Source of the DNA: an uncultured Bacilli bacterium
Lineage (GTDB): Bacteria; Bacillota_I; Bacilli_A; RF39; UBA660
Assembly: GCA_910584255.1 (NCBI GenBank)
Contig: CAJTXV010000012.1
Span: 1-46,653, forward strand
DNA: 46,653 nucleotides
Direction: 5' to 3'
The notes below the pieces were generated by a model, which was not told where the DNA came from, did not search any database, and saw nothing but the letters and a program-made list of their open reading frames with translations. Positions 16,726 through 25,113 of the stretch are shown in pieces (the first letter of the stretch is position 1; every line of letters starts with the position of its first letter). The translations under genes and the position numbers were made by a program.

Positions 16726-17368
16726 ATGATTGGAACAAGTATAGCAGAAGAAAATGAATGGCTTAATACAAAGAAATACTATTGTATTAATGAAATAAAC
16801 GAATATCCTTATGGAGAATATTTTAATTATAAAATAAATAATCAGGATGTAATCTTTTATAGATGTAACGTTAGAAAAACATCTTCTAGTGCAGCAGCAC
16901 AATACATGATAGATCATTTTAGGAACTTGTGCTGGAATAGATACCAATTATAAACAGTACGATATTATTCTTCCTAATTTGGCAGTTCAAACAGATTGTA
17001 CTGTGAGAGAAACAGAACCATTAATTAAAACAAAATTTAATGTTGAAATAGATTTATCGAAATTGAACATTGAATATCATACTGGAATTATTGCTACACA
17101 AGATAAGCCAATAGTTATGTGGAAAGATTATACAATTTTGAAAGAAAATAATATCACTGTTTGTGATACTGAAGCAGCAAGCATTGCCTATGTTTGTAAA
17201 AAGAATAATATAGATGTATTAATAATTAAAGGAATATCAGATTTTCCAACAAATGAGGCGGATTCAACAAAAGAAATGTCGCATGAAGGGCAATATAAAA
17301 TATTTATTAGTAACATACCAATAATAATGAATAAAATATATGATAATTATTTAAATAAGGTAATCTAA
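16726..17368 (+). pseudogene. Broken nucleoside phosphorylase/MTA-SAH nucleosidase-like gene
   Basis: Two adjoining frames together give one protein. The first (16726-16953) ends ...AQYMIDHF then loses frame; from 16922 the other frame reads GTCAGIDTNYKQYDIILPN and on to 17368. GTCAG matches the substrate/phosphate loop (GTAG-like) of the phosphorylase superfamily, and DTEAASIAYVCKKNN with IIKGISDFP matches the purine-binding ETAA...RGISD region. The few residues expected between MIDHF and GTCAG are missing, so a small deletion plus frameshift near 16918-16922 broke it. The start has a very good ribosome binding site, so decay is probably recent. The original enzyme would cleave the N-glycosidic bond of a purine nucleoside. 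Confidence 0.75.
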
Positions 17369-17448
17369 AATTATAACTAATTTGAAAATATTGTTGTAAA
17401 TTCAACCGTGAAGGATTAACTCTATTCTAGGAGTAGAAAGGAGAAATT

Positions 17449-19089
17449 ATGAAATCAAAACAAAACCATTTGTTATATATTATTGGTTTATTTTTCATTG
17501 CCTTTCTAGTAATGGTACTATTTTTTATTCGTTCTTATCACGCAGGACACGATACTAAATTTCATGTTGCGAATGTTTTAACGATTGAAGAACAAGTTTT
17601 AGAAGGGCGAGTTCTTACTAGTCCTATTTTGGATAAAATTGGTTATGGATTAGGGTATGGCACTAGACTTTTTTATCCACCACTTGCTCATACAGTGACT
17701 GCGTATTTATCTTTTGTACTTTCACATATCCATTTCACAGTATTGGATAGTTTTAGGTTTGTTCATCTTCTATTACTTTTCTTCTCTGGCGTTACCATGT
17801 ATTTTCTTTCTTATCGTCTTTCTAAAAGTCAAAAAATTGCTTTTTTTTCATCTGTGATTTATATGTCTTTTCCTTATCATATTTCTGATATTTATGTTCG
17901 CGATTCTTTAGCCGAATGTTTCATTTATTCCTTTTTACCAATGATCTTATCCTCTGTCTATGAACTTTTAGAAGGAAATGTGAAAAAATTTTATCCATTA
18001 TTCGTAGTTGGGTATGTGGGAGGAGTATTATCTCATTTTACTTTGATGATTTACTTTACCTTATTATTATTGGTTTTTCTTTTGGTTTCTAGAAAACAAG
18101 TATTTCAAAAGAAATTTTTAGTTCCCTTTTTTCTCGCAAGTATTAGTGTTCTTGGTATTGTTTCCTTTTTTCTTTCTAGTTTGATTGAAAGTCGTCTTTT
18201 GGTAGATTATGTTGTGTTTGAATCTGGAGAGATGACCAAAAGAATTTTTAAAACAGCGCTCTATCCATTTGAGTATTTGAATGTCATTCCATCTCTTCAG
18301 TCGGATATCAAGTTTTATTTTCCAATTATCCTTTTATTGTTAATGCTCGTTACTTTTGTAAGAAGAAAACAGATATCTTTTCCAAAATATACAAAAAACT
18401 TTTTGATTTTTGGATTTGTTGCTTTTTTTCTTTCCACTAAATTGTTTCCTTGGAAGTTGGTACCGAATATATTTCAGATGATCCAGTTTCCATGGCGATT
18501 TGAGATTTTTGTCGGGCTAATTGTCAGTTTATTTGCGCCACTTTGCTTAAAAAGTAGGAATTCAAAGCCATTATCTATTTTGTTACTTCTTATCTTTTTA
18601 ATTTCTTCTTATCATGCGATTGCTTCTCCGAGTGAAGAAATTATGCAGTTAGATAATATTTGGTGGAATGGTGGGATGGGTTGGCAGAAAGAATATCTTC
18701 CTATTGTAGCCAAACAAAATACGGATTATTTGAAAAAGAAAAAGCAGACGATTTCCTTTGTAGAGGGAGAAGGGGAATACAAAATTCTTGAAAATCAGGT
18801 TCCAAATCTTGTGGTTCAGATTGATGTAGAGGGTGATTCTATAATAGAACTTCCCAGAATTTATTATCCTGGATATCAATTAACCTCAAAAAAGGGGAAA
18901 AAAGTTCCTATTCAGATGAGTGAATATGGTCTTTTACAGGCAGAAATTTCAAATGATGACATTTATACCTTAAAATATACAGGTACATTCTTAAATAGAA
19001 CAACTAGAAAGCTATCAGTAATCATCCTTACTCTAAACTTCCTTGGTTACAGTATATATTATTATAAAAGAAAAAATACTAAGGTTTAA
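17449..19089 (+). CDS. Polytopic membrane protein, GT-C/PTPS-related-like
   Basis: 546 residues with about ten hydrophobic segments in the first ~400 residues and a C-terminal beta-rich domain (about 420-520) ahead of a last hydrophobic stretch. The first extracytoplasmic loop holds SYHAGHDTKFHVANV, and a later loop holds ISDIYVRDSLAE; acidic/His residues in these loops recall GT-C glycosyltransferases and the '6-pyruvoyl-tetrahydropterin synthase-related' membrane family. Such proteins handle lipid-linked sugars at the cell surface; the substrate is unknown and this assignment is by layout. GAAAGGAG precedes ATG. It stands alone between a pseudogene and a shared terminator. Confidence 0.75.
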   Translation: MKSKQNHLLYIIGLFFIAFLVMVLFFIRSYHAGHDTKFHVANVLTIEEQVLEGRVLTSPILDKIGYGLGYGTRLFYPPLAHTVTAYLSFVLSHIHFTVLDSFRFVHLLLLFFSGVTMYFLSYRLSKSQKIAFFSSVIYMSFPYHISDIYVRDSLAECFIYSFLPMILSSVYELLEGNVKKFYPLFVVGYVGGVLSHFTLMIYFTLLLLVFLLVSRKQVFQKKFLVPFFLASISVLGIVSFFLSSLIESRLLVDYVVFESGEMTKRIFKTALYPFEYLNVIPSLQSDIKFYFPIILLLLMLVTFVRRKQISFPKYTKNFLIFGFVAFFLSTKLFPWKLVPNIFQMIQFPWRFEIFVGLIVSLFAPLCLKSRNSKPLSILLLLIFLISSYHAIASPSEEIMQLDNIWWNGGMGWQKEYLPIVAKQNTDYLKKKKQTISFVEGEGEYKILENQVPNLVVQIDVEGDSIIELPRIYYPGYQLTSKKGKKVPIQMSEYGLLQAEISNDDIYTLKYTGTFLNRTTRKLSVIILTLNFLGYSIYYYKRKNTKV

Positions 19090-19104
19090 TTTCTTAGTAT
19101 TTTT
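19074..19104 (+). terminator. Bidirectional terminator
   Basis: AAAATACTAAG (19074-19084) and CTTAGTATTTT (19093-19103) form a perfect 11-bp stem with A and T runs at the ends. It ends the membrane-protein gene (overlapping its stop) and the convergent NUDIX pseudogene. Confidence 0.8.
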
Positions 19105-19564
19105 AAATTTTTGTAATTTGATAATGTTTTACTTTATAATCCTGATCTAGTTTAAAATTTCCTTCAAATACACAATCCTCAAAAACTAAATCAATAAATT
19201 TAAAATTCATATCAAATTGTTCTATATTTTTAATTTCTTCTATTGGAATTTTAACTAATTTTCCTTCCTCACTTTCCTTGATAATCTCTAAAAATTCATG
19301 TGCAACATAGAAAAATATAATTCCATACTCTTGATTCATGTAATTCCAGTAGGCATATCCTTTTAATTTTGGATCAATTAAAGTAAGTCCTGTTTCTTCT
19401 TTATATTCTCTTAGAATACAATCGAGTGGACTTTCTCCTTTGATTGCTTTTCCACTAGGAGGATTAAAAACATTTCCCCATTTTTTATTGAATTTTAGAA
19501 ATATTACTTCATTATTTTGTATCAGATATCATGCAGTTGAAATAACACATTTTGATCTTTCCAT
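19103..19564 (-). pseudogene. NUDIX hydrolase with one in-frame TGA
   Basis: Read on the minus strand from ATG 19564 (AGGTGA six bases before), the frame gives MERSKCVISTA, then TGA (19529-19531), then YLIQNNEVIFLKF and onward without interruption to 19103, 153 codons in all. The NUDIX box is complete: GKAIKGESPLDCILREYKEE then TGL, matching G-x5-E-x7-RE-U-x-EE-x-G-U. Such enzymes hydrolyse nucleoside diphosphates linked to another group. The lone TGA sits where a Cys or Trp would fit. TGA ends other genes here, so this is a nonsense mutation unless it is a sequencing error. Initiation at the internal ATG 19339 would lack the NUDIX box. Confidence 0.8.
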
Positions 19565-19651
19565 CCATAATCACCTCGCCTTTTTCTTAGTAATTTTATA
19601 ATATCATGTATTAAAAAAAATTCTATTTTTTCTGCACTTTTCTAGGAACTA

Positions 19652-19660
19652 TGCTATACT
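19652..19660 (+). promoter_or_regulatory. Extended -10 promoter of lspA
   Basis: TG-C-TATACT (19652-19660), 17 bases before the GTG start; the -35 region (TCTGCA, 19631-19636) is weak. Confidence 0.5.
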
Positions 19661-19677
19661 ATTAGCGGTGATATTTT

Positions 19678-20154
19678 GTGAAGAAAAAAATATTTTCTTT
19701 AACATTCGTAGTTTTCTTTTTAGATCAATTATTAAAACATCTCATTGCATCTAAATTTGTACTTCATGAAGTTTTTTATGCGATTCCTAATTTTTTTTAT
19801 ATCACTTATGTAAAAAATACAGGTGGTGCATGGAGTGTTTTTTCATCAATTCCATATGGTTTAGTAATCATTAATGTTTTATTTTTAGGATTATTTATTT
19901 GGTATATTGATAAAAAAGAAAAATTTAATTTCACAGAGGTTCTTTATTTTGGACTCATTCTAGGCGGAGTATTAGGGAATCTAATGGATCGTATTTTTTT
20001 AAATGGGGTGATTGACTATATAGGAATTCAAGTTTTTAGTTATCATTATCCTATATTTAATTTCGCAGATATTGCAATTGTTGTAGGAATGGCACTAATT
20101 ATCATTGAAATATTAAGGGGGGAAATCTATGAAAATAGAAGTAGAAAGAAGTAA
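19678..20154 (+). CDS. lspA: Lipoprotein signal peptidase (signal peptidase II)
   Basis: 158 residues, four hydrophobic segments, GTG start with GGTGA upstream. It cleaves the signal peptide of prolipoproteins after lipid modification at the membrane. Conserved boxes: FFLDQLLKHLI near the N-terminus, VKNTGGAWSVF, the first catalytic Asp in GNLMDRIFLNGVIDYI and the second in FNFADIAIVVG. It overlaps the start of rluD by 26 bases, the lspA-rluD pairing common in Bacillota. Confidence 0.96.
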   Translation: MKKKIFSLTFVVFFLDQLLKHLIASKFVLHEVFYAIPNFFYITYVKNTGGAWSVFSSIPYGLVIINVLFLGLFIWYIDKKEKFNFTEVLYFGLILGGVLGNLMDRIFLNGVIDYIGIQVFSYHYPIFNFADIAIVVGMALIIIEILRGEIYENRSRKK

Positions 20155-21040
20155 TATACGGCTTGATCAATATTTAAGTGATGTTTGTGATTTTAGTCGT
20201 AGTAAAATGCAAAAGTTAATTAAGGAAAAAAGAGTATTTGTCAATAGGAAGAATGTATCCTCTAGTTATTTAGTGAAAATTGGGGACACAATCGATTTTC
20301 CTAGTGATATTTCCTTCGAAATTCATATTGAAGGAGAAGATATTCCTTTAGATATTCCATATGAAGATGAGTATTTACTGGTTGTTAATAAAGAAAGTGG
20401 AATGGTAGTACATCCAGCTCCTGGAAATTATTCAAAAACTTTGGTGAATGCCCTATTAGGAAGAGGAAACATCGAAGGGGGGGAATCATTTCGCCCAGGA
20501 ATTGTACATAGAATTGATAAAGATACCAGTGGAGTTTTAGTAGTTGCGAAAAATGATGAAGTACATGAAAAATTAAGTGAAATGATTAAAAATAAAGAAG
20601 TTCAAAGAGTTTACTATGCTTTAGTTGAAGGAATTATTCCACATGAAACAGGAACCATCGATGCACCCATTGGAAGAGATCCAGAAAATCGTCAAAAAAT
20701 GAAAGTCACTGATCAAAATAGTAAAGATGCAATTACCCATTTTAAAGTACTAAAAAGATATAAAAATTCAAATAAAACACTAATTGAATGTGTATTAGAT
20801 ACTGGCAGAACTCATCAAATTCGAGTACATATGAATTATATTGGATATCCAATTTATAATGATCCTGTCTATGGAAAACATAAAAAGGTAAGTTCTTTTG
20901 GACAATTCTTACATTCTAAAAAAATAAAATTTATTCACCCACATACAAAAAAAGAAATAAAAATAGAAGTAGAATTACCAGAAGAGTTTGCGAATTATTT
21001 AAAAGAATTAGATAGACTTGAACAAGAAAATAATGTATAA
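20129..21040 (+). CDS. rluD: RluD-family 23S rRNA pseudouridine synthase
   Basis: 303 residues. An N-terminal S4 RNA-binding domain (about 5-65, IRLDQYLSDVCDFSRSKMQK) is followed by the catalytic domain with the motif GIVHRIDKDTSG, whose Asp130 is the nucleophile, and TGRTHQIRVH near the end. These enzymes isomerise uridines in helix 69 or nearby rRNA sites; exact target is inferred. ATG 20129 follows a GGGGGGAAA site within lspA, so the two are translationally coupled. It is the counterpart of Bacillus YlyB, which also follows lspA. Confidence 0.93.
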   Translation: MKIEVERSNIRLDQYLSDVCDFSRSKMQKLIKEKRVFVNRKNVSSSYLVKIGDTIDFPSDISFEIHIEGEDIPLDIPYEDEYLLVVNKESGMVVHPAPGNYSKTLVNALLGRGNIEGGESFRPGIVHRIDKDTSGVLVVAKNDEVHEKLSEMIKNKEVQRVYYALVEGIIPHETGTIDAPIGRDPENRQKMKVTDQNSKDAITHFKVLKRYKNSNKTLIECVLDTGRTHQIRVHMNYIGYPIYNDPVYGKHKKVSSFGQFLHSKKIKFIHPHTKKEIKIEVELPEEFANYLKELDRLEQENNV

Positions 21041-21067
21041 TGACACTAATAACAAGGAGGGAAAAAT

Positions 21068-22204
21068 GTGGAAGAATCTTTAAGTAGAAAAGATCAAATA
21101 ATTATGAAACTTCTTCATTATTTCATTACAGAAAGAAATTACAATCCAATTTTATTACAGGGAGTTGATAATGAAATATGGTTAGAAAATATGGATGATC
21201 AATATAAAATTATTCGTATTGTATCGAATCATATTCATAATGATGAACAGTTAAATTTCGACTCTTTTAAAACTGGTAGGATTGTTAATAAAATAAAGAA
21301 AAAAACATTTTCGTTCAAAATGAATGTTTTAACGATTTATACAGATCTAGGAGATAATGCACATTTAGAATCCGTTAAAAATATGGATTGTATGTATTTA
21401 TATGATGAACAAGATTTAAAGAATTATCAGTTTGTAGAACAAGTATTTCCTGATATTAAGAATAAATTAAAATTTAGTGAAAAAGGATTACAATTATTTA
21501 TTAAGATTACAAATGATATTAATTCTAAAAATAAGACAGAGGCAGAGAAAGCAGAAGAAGTTTTTCGAAAGAAACAACCAATTGTTACAACTATTTTAAT
21601 TATTATGAATATGCTTATCTTCTTTGGAAGTATTATCTTTGGAGTATATGAGGACTCTATCCAAGAATTTGCAGTTTATGGTCCATTTATTCGTAATAGA
21701 GAATATTATCGTTTATTAACTGGAGCCTTCTTACATGCAGATGTTTTCCACTTACTATTTAACTGTTATGCACTTTATATTATTGGAAGTCAGATGGAAA
21801 GTTTTATAGGGAGGGGAAAGTACCTATTTGTGTACTTCTTTTCGGCAATTCTTGCGAGCTTAACTTCTATTACATTTAATCAAGGGGCAAGTGTAGGTGC
21901 ATCTGGTGCTATTTTTGGGCTCTTGGGAAGTATGCTTTATTTTGGATATCATTATCGAGTATATTTAGGAAATGTATTAAAGAGTCAAATTATTCCACTG
22001 ATTATTTTAAATTTAGCGATTGGCTTCTTTGGAAGTGGAATTGATAATTTCGCACATATTGGTGGATTAATTAGTGGTGCCTTAATTATGGTTGCTTTAG
22101 GAGTGAAATATAAAAGTACATCTTTTGAAAAGGTAAATGGATGGATTGTATCGATATTATTTACAGGTTTTATGATTTATATGGGAATTATCATCCCTAG
22201 ATAA
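21068..22204 (+). CDS. Rhomboid intramembrane serine protease (GluP-like)
   Basis: 378 residues from GTG 21068; AAGGAGG is well placed, and the overlapping ATG at 21066 leads at once to a stop. The first ~165 residues are a soluble domain; the rest holds six or more TM segments of a rhomboid. Catalytic Ser279 lies in GASGAIFG and His330 in FAHIGGLISGA; HADVFHLLFNCYALY is the conserved TM2 region. Rhomboids cut membrane proteins within the bilayer. The N-terminal cytosolic domain resembles the layout of Bacillus GluP (YqgP), but that protein has TPR repeats at the C-terminus that are absent here. It follows rluD after 27 bases. Confidence 0.9.
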   Translation: MEESLSRKDQIIMKLLHYFITERNYNPILLQGVDNEIWLENMDDQYKIIRIVSNHIHNDEQLNFDSFKTGRIVNKIKKKTFSFKMNVLTIYTDLGDNAHLESVKNMDCMYLYDEQDLKNYQFVEQVFPDIKNKLKFSEKGLQLFIKITNDINSKNKTEAEKAEEVFRKKQPIVTTILIIMNMLIFFGSIIFGVYEDSIQEFAVYGPFIRNREYYRLLTGAFLHADVFHLLFNCYALYIIGSQMESFIGRGKYLFVYFFSAILASLTSITFNQGASVGASGAIFGLLGSMLYFGYHYRVYLGNVLKSQIIPLIILNLAIGFFGSGIDNFAHIGGLISGALIMVALGVKYKSTSFEKVNGWIVSILFTGFMIYMGIIIPR

Positions 22205-22233
22205 TGGGTCTTTAAAATTTGATTGCCTTTTCC

Positions 22234-22262
22234 TTGCGAATCTAAAAAAAGAATGATAAAAT
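22234..22262 (+). promoter_or_regulatory. Promoter of the ireB-ruvX-yrzB operon
   Basis: TTGCGA (22234-22239), 17 bp, TAAAAT (22257-22262); GAGGTGA precedes ATG 22287. Confidence 0.75.
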
Positions 22263-22286
22263 ATCATTAGAATGAGGTGATATAGA

Positions 22287-22532
22287 ATGGATTCAAAAAC
22301 TCATTTGTATGATTTAGGAGAATTAGATGTTGCACTTACGGAAAGTATTCTAAAAGAAGTAACAGAAGCACTGAAAGAAAAAGGATATCAACCCATTAAA
22401 CAGATTACAGGTTACTTGATGAGTGGAGATCCTGGCTATATTTCTTCTTATAAAGATGCAAGAAAGAAAATATCTAGTATTGATCGTAGTAAGATTATTG
22501 AGCTTCTTCTGAGAAAAGGTTTAGATGAATGA
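22287..22532 (+). CDS. ireB: IreB-family regulatory phosphoprotein
   Basis: 81 residues (UPF0297/DUF965, YrzL). The hallmark stretch PIKQITGYLMSGDPGYISS and the following DARKKI are present. In Enterococcus, IreB is a small substrate of the IreK Ser/Thr kinase and negatively affects cephalosporin resistance; here that role is by homology. First gene of a cluster kept across Bacillota; its TGA stop overlaps the ATG of ruvX by four bases. Confidence 0.95.
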   Translation: MDSKTHLYDLGELDVALTESILKEVTEALKEKGYQPIKQITGYLMSGDPGYISSYKDARKKISSIDRSKIIELLLRKGLDE

Positions 22533-22951
22533 GATATTTAGGATTAGATTTAGGTACTAGAACGTTAGGCCTTGCTATTTCTGATGAGTTAGGAATGATT
22601 GCAACCAGTTATAAAATTTTACATCATACTGAAGATTATGAAAGTCTGATTCCTCAAATTATAAAGGAAATTGGGGAAAAGAATATTAAAGAATTAGTTC
22701 TTGGATTTCCAAAGAACATGGATAATTCGGTAGGTGAACGTGGAGAGATTTGCTTAAAGTTTAAAACGATGTTAGAAGACAAAACTGGTTTAAGGGTTCA
22801 TCTACAAGATGAAAGACTGACGACTAAGCAAGCTGAGAATTTACTGATCTCAAACGATACTAGTAGAAAAAAAAGAAAAAAAGTAATTGATAGTTTGGCA
22901 GCAACCATTATTCTGCAAAGCTATCTAGATAGAAGGGAAAGAGATTTATGA
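22529..22951 (+). CDS. ruvX: YqgF/RuvX Holliday junction resolvase-like nuclease
   Basis: 140 residues, RNase H-like fold. The N-terminal LGLDLGTRTLGLAISDELG holds the first catalytic Asp, LVLGFPKNMDNSVGERG the middle region, and QDERLTTKQAE plus VIDSLAATIILQ the remaining acidic residues. YqgF proteins process pre-16S rRNA 5' ends and resemble resolvases. Start overlaps ireB by four bases and its stop overlaps the next start (ATGA), so the operon is tightly coupled. Confidence 0.95.
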   Translation: MRYLGLDLGTRTLGLAISDELGMIATSYKILHHTEDYESLIPQIIKEIGEKNIKELVLGFPKNMDNSVGERGEICLKFKTMLEDKTGLRVHLQDERLTTKQAENLLISNDTSRKKRKKVIDSLAATIILQSYLDRRERDL

Positions 22952-23247
22952 AAGAGAATACATTTAAAATGGTTACTGAGGATGGAAAGGAAATTACTTG
23001 TAACGTATTATTTACATTTGATAGTGAAGAAACAGGAAAAAGCTATATTGCTTATACAGACAATACTTATGAAGAAGATGGAAGTATTAAAGCCTATGCA
23101 GCTATTTATCATCCAGATGATTTAAATGCAGGTTTTGAGCCAATTGAAACTGAGAAAGAATGGAAGGTAGTAGAAACCATTTTAGAGGCTATTCAAGAAG
23201 AGGTTCGTAGTAAACTGCAAGAGAATCCTGAAGGAGCTGAGCAATAA
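22948..23247 (+). CDS. yrzB: DUF1292 protein (YrzB)
   Basis: 99 residues, acidic, beta-rich. The core reads FKMVTEDGKEITCNVLFTF and GKSYIAYTDNTYEEDGSI, typical of DUF1292 proteins that follow ruvX in Bacillota. Function is unknown. Overlaps ruvX by four bases and ends in a terminator hairpin. Confidence 0.9.
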   Translation: MKENTFKMVTEDGKEITCNVLFTFDSEETGKSYIAYTDNTYEEDGSIKAYAAIYHPDDLNAGFEPIETEKEWKVVETILEAIQEEVRSKLQENPEGAEQ

Positions 23248-23262
23248 TTTTGCTCTTTTTTT
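23239..23262 (+). terminator. Terminator overlapping end of yrzB
   Basis: GAGCAA (23239-23244) pairs with TTGCTC (23250-23255), 5-base loop, seven T. Only about 16 bases separate it from mltG, too few for a full promoter after it, so it may attenuate rather than end transcription. Confidence 0.6.
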
Positions 23263-23278
23263 AAGTGGGTGGCGAAGT

Positions 23279-24358
23279 ATGAAAGTATTTAGAAATATCG
23301 CTTTAGCAGTTGTAGTTTTAATCACGGTCATGGTGATTGGATTATGTGGAATTTATAAATATATGTTAAGTCCAATTGGTAAGGATACAAAAACAATTGA
23401 AGTAGAAATCCCTACGAATTCTTCTAGAAGTAAAATAGCAAAGATATTAAAGGAAAACAAATTAATTCGTGATGAAAACTTCTTTCTTTTGTATGTAAAA
23501 TTATTTAAAATTGCTGATATGAAGGCAGGATATTATGATTTGTCTAAAAGTATGAGTACAGAGGATTTGGTTCGTGTGTTACGAAAGGGTAGTACTAAAA
23601 ATCCGAATGAAATTAAAATTACATTCCAAGAAGGGATTAATATGAGGCAGATTGCAACAGTTATTAGTGAAAAGACAAAAAATAGTTATGAGGATGTTTT
23701 AAAAAAGGCAAATGATTCGACTTATTTAAAAGCATTAATTGAAAAGTATTGGTTTATTGATAATTCTATTTTACAAGAAGGAATCTATTATGGATTAGAG
23801 GGATATTTATTTCCTGAAACGTACATTTTAACAAATGATGAAGTAAGTATAGAGTATATTTTTGAGAAAATGTTAAATGAAATGGATAAAGTTTTAGTTT
23901 CCTATAAAGAGGATATCGAAAAGAATAGTTATTCTATCCATCAACTTTTATCTTTAGCATCTATGGTTGAAAAAGAGAGTGCAAAGGTTTCGGATCGTGG
24001 CAAAGTAGCAAGTGTTTTCTATAATCGTTTACAGGCAGGTTGGCCTTTAGGTAGTGATGTAACTACGAGATATGCATTTCAAATAGATGATCCAAAGCAA
24101 AGATTGACAGATGCTCAGTATCATACACAAAATCCATATAATACAAGGGTAACGGATGGAACGATGAATGGGAAACTTCCGATTGGACCAATTTGTACAA
24201 TTTCTAGGACAAGTTTGGAGGCTACTTTAAAGCCAGAAGCAACACCTTATTTATACTTTATTGCTAATATTCAAACGTTAGAGACATTCTATTATGAAAA
24301 ATCAAGCGACTTTGAATTAAAAAAGGAAGAACTGAAAAAAGTAAATGGAGGATTTTAA
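23279..24358 (+). CDS. mltG: Endolytic murein transglycosylase MltG
   Basis: 359 residues: one N-terminal TM anchor (about 7-27), a LysM-like stalk, then the YceG-type catalytic domain. The probable catalytic Glu233 is in ASMVEKESAK, and EGYLFPETYIL, GSDVTTRYAF and LPIGPICTISR are family blocks. MltG cuts nascent glycan strands at the outer face of the membrane and sets strand length. Position after yrzB is the usual one (Bacillus YrrL). Confidence 0.95.
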   Translation: MKVFRNIALAVVVLITVMVIGLCGIYKYMLSPIGKDTKTIEVEIPTNSSRSKIAKILKENKLIRDENFFLLYVKLFKIADMKAGYYDLSKSMSTEDLVRVLRKGSTKNPNEIKITFQEGINMRQIATVISEKTKNSYEDVLKKANDSTYLKALIEKYWFIDNSILQEGIYYGLEGYLFPETYILTNDEVSIEYIFEKMLNEMDKVLVSYKEDIEKNSYSIHQLLSLASMVEKESAKVSDRGKVASVFYNRLQAGWPLGSDVTTRYAFQIDDPKQRLTDAQYHTQNPYNTRVTDGTMNGKLPIGPICTISRTSLEATLKPEATPYLYFIANIQTLETFYYEKSSDFELKKEELKKVNGGF

Positions 24359-24366
24359 TTATTATC

Positions 24367-24960
24367 ATGAACGAAAATATATATAGTGAAATTAGAAATA
24401 TTAAGCAGTATGCACTAGATCATAAAGTTCCCATTATGGTAGATCAAGGGATTGATTTTTTAACTAGATTCATTGAAGAACACCAAGTAAAGAATGTATT
24501 AGAAGTTGGTACAGCTATTGGATATTCTGCTATTATGATGGCACTATCTAATCCAGATATAAAAATTACCACGATTGAAAGAGATCAAGAACGATATATG
24601 GATGCCGTTAAAAATGTAAAGAAACTTGATTTAGAAGATAGAATTACTCTAGTTTTTAATGATGCGTTAGATGTAGAAATGGATGGTATGTTTGATTTGA
24701 TTTTTTTAGATGCTGCCAAAGGACAAAATATTCATTTTTTTGAAAAATTTGAAAGAAATTTGGTAGAACATGGAGCGATTATTACAGATAATATGGATTT
24801 TCATGGATTAGTGAATCAAGAAGAAGAATCTATGAGCAGGAATCTTCGAGGATTAGTTCGAAAAATTAAAGATTATGAAGAATTCTTAAAAAATAATGAG
24901 AATTACGAAGTGAAATTTATGACCATTGGAGATGGGATTGCGGTTGCCATTAAGAAGTAG
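24367..24960 (+). CDS. trmR: tRNA 5-hydroxyuridine methyltransferase TrmR
   Basis: 197 residues, class I SAM-dependent O-methyltransferase. The SAM loop is VLEVGTAIGYSAIMM, with KITTIERDQER binding the ribose and LIFLDAAKGQ the metal/substrate loop. In Bacillus, TrmR (YrrM) methylates 5-hydroxyuridine at position 34 of several tRNAs to 5-methoxyuridine. The assignment rests on family plus order: mltG before, two U32 genes after, as in Bacillus yrrLMNO. The start has only a distant GGAGGA (within the end of mltG), suggesting weak or coupled initiation. Confidence 0.88.
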   Translation: MNENIYSEIRNIKQYALDHKVPIMVDQGIDFLTRFIEEHQVKNVLEVGTAIGYSAIMMALSNPDIKITTIERDQERYMDAVKNVKKLDLEDRITLVFNDALDVEMDGMFDLIFLDAAKGQNIHFFEKFERNLVEHGAIITDNMDFHGLVNQEEESMSRNLRGLVRKIKDYEEFLKNNENYEVKFMTIGDGIAVAIKK

Positions 24961-24995
24961 TGACTCATGGCTTGAAAAGATTTAATAGCACTCAT

Positions 24996-25055
24996 GAAGA
25001 GTAAGAAGGGACAATTATTGTTATTTGTTGTCCTTTTTTTGACTCTTCTTTTTTG
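24996..25055 (+). terminator. Long two-part terminator hairpin after trmR
   Basis: An inner stem AAGGGACAA with TTGTCCTTT (one G-U pair) ends in seven T. An outer pair GAAGAGT (24996-25002) and ACTCTTC (25042-25048) encloses it, followed by a second T-run. It separates trmR from the U32 genes. Confidence 0.75.
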
Positions 25056-25058
25056 TCA

Positions 25059-25087
25059 TTGAAAAGTCGGTAAAAACATGTTATACT
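25059..25087 (+). promoter_or_regulatory. Promoter of the U32 operon
   Basis: TTGAAA (25059-25064), 17 bp, TATACT (25082-25087), with an extended -10 TG at 25079-25080. Confidence 0.75.
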
Positions 25088-25113
25088 AGTGCCATTCAAT
25101 AAGGGGAGATACT

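Noticed and set aside
16705..16947. Minus-strand ORF opposite the phosphorylase-like pseudogene
   Set aside because: The plus strand clearly encodes phosphorylase motifs; the antisense reading has no supporting signal.
19103..19564. Whole-genome TGA recoding (Trp) suggested by the NUDIX TGA
   Set aside because: IreB, the U32-linked unknown and paralogue 1 end in TGA at expected lengths, so TGA is a stop codon here.
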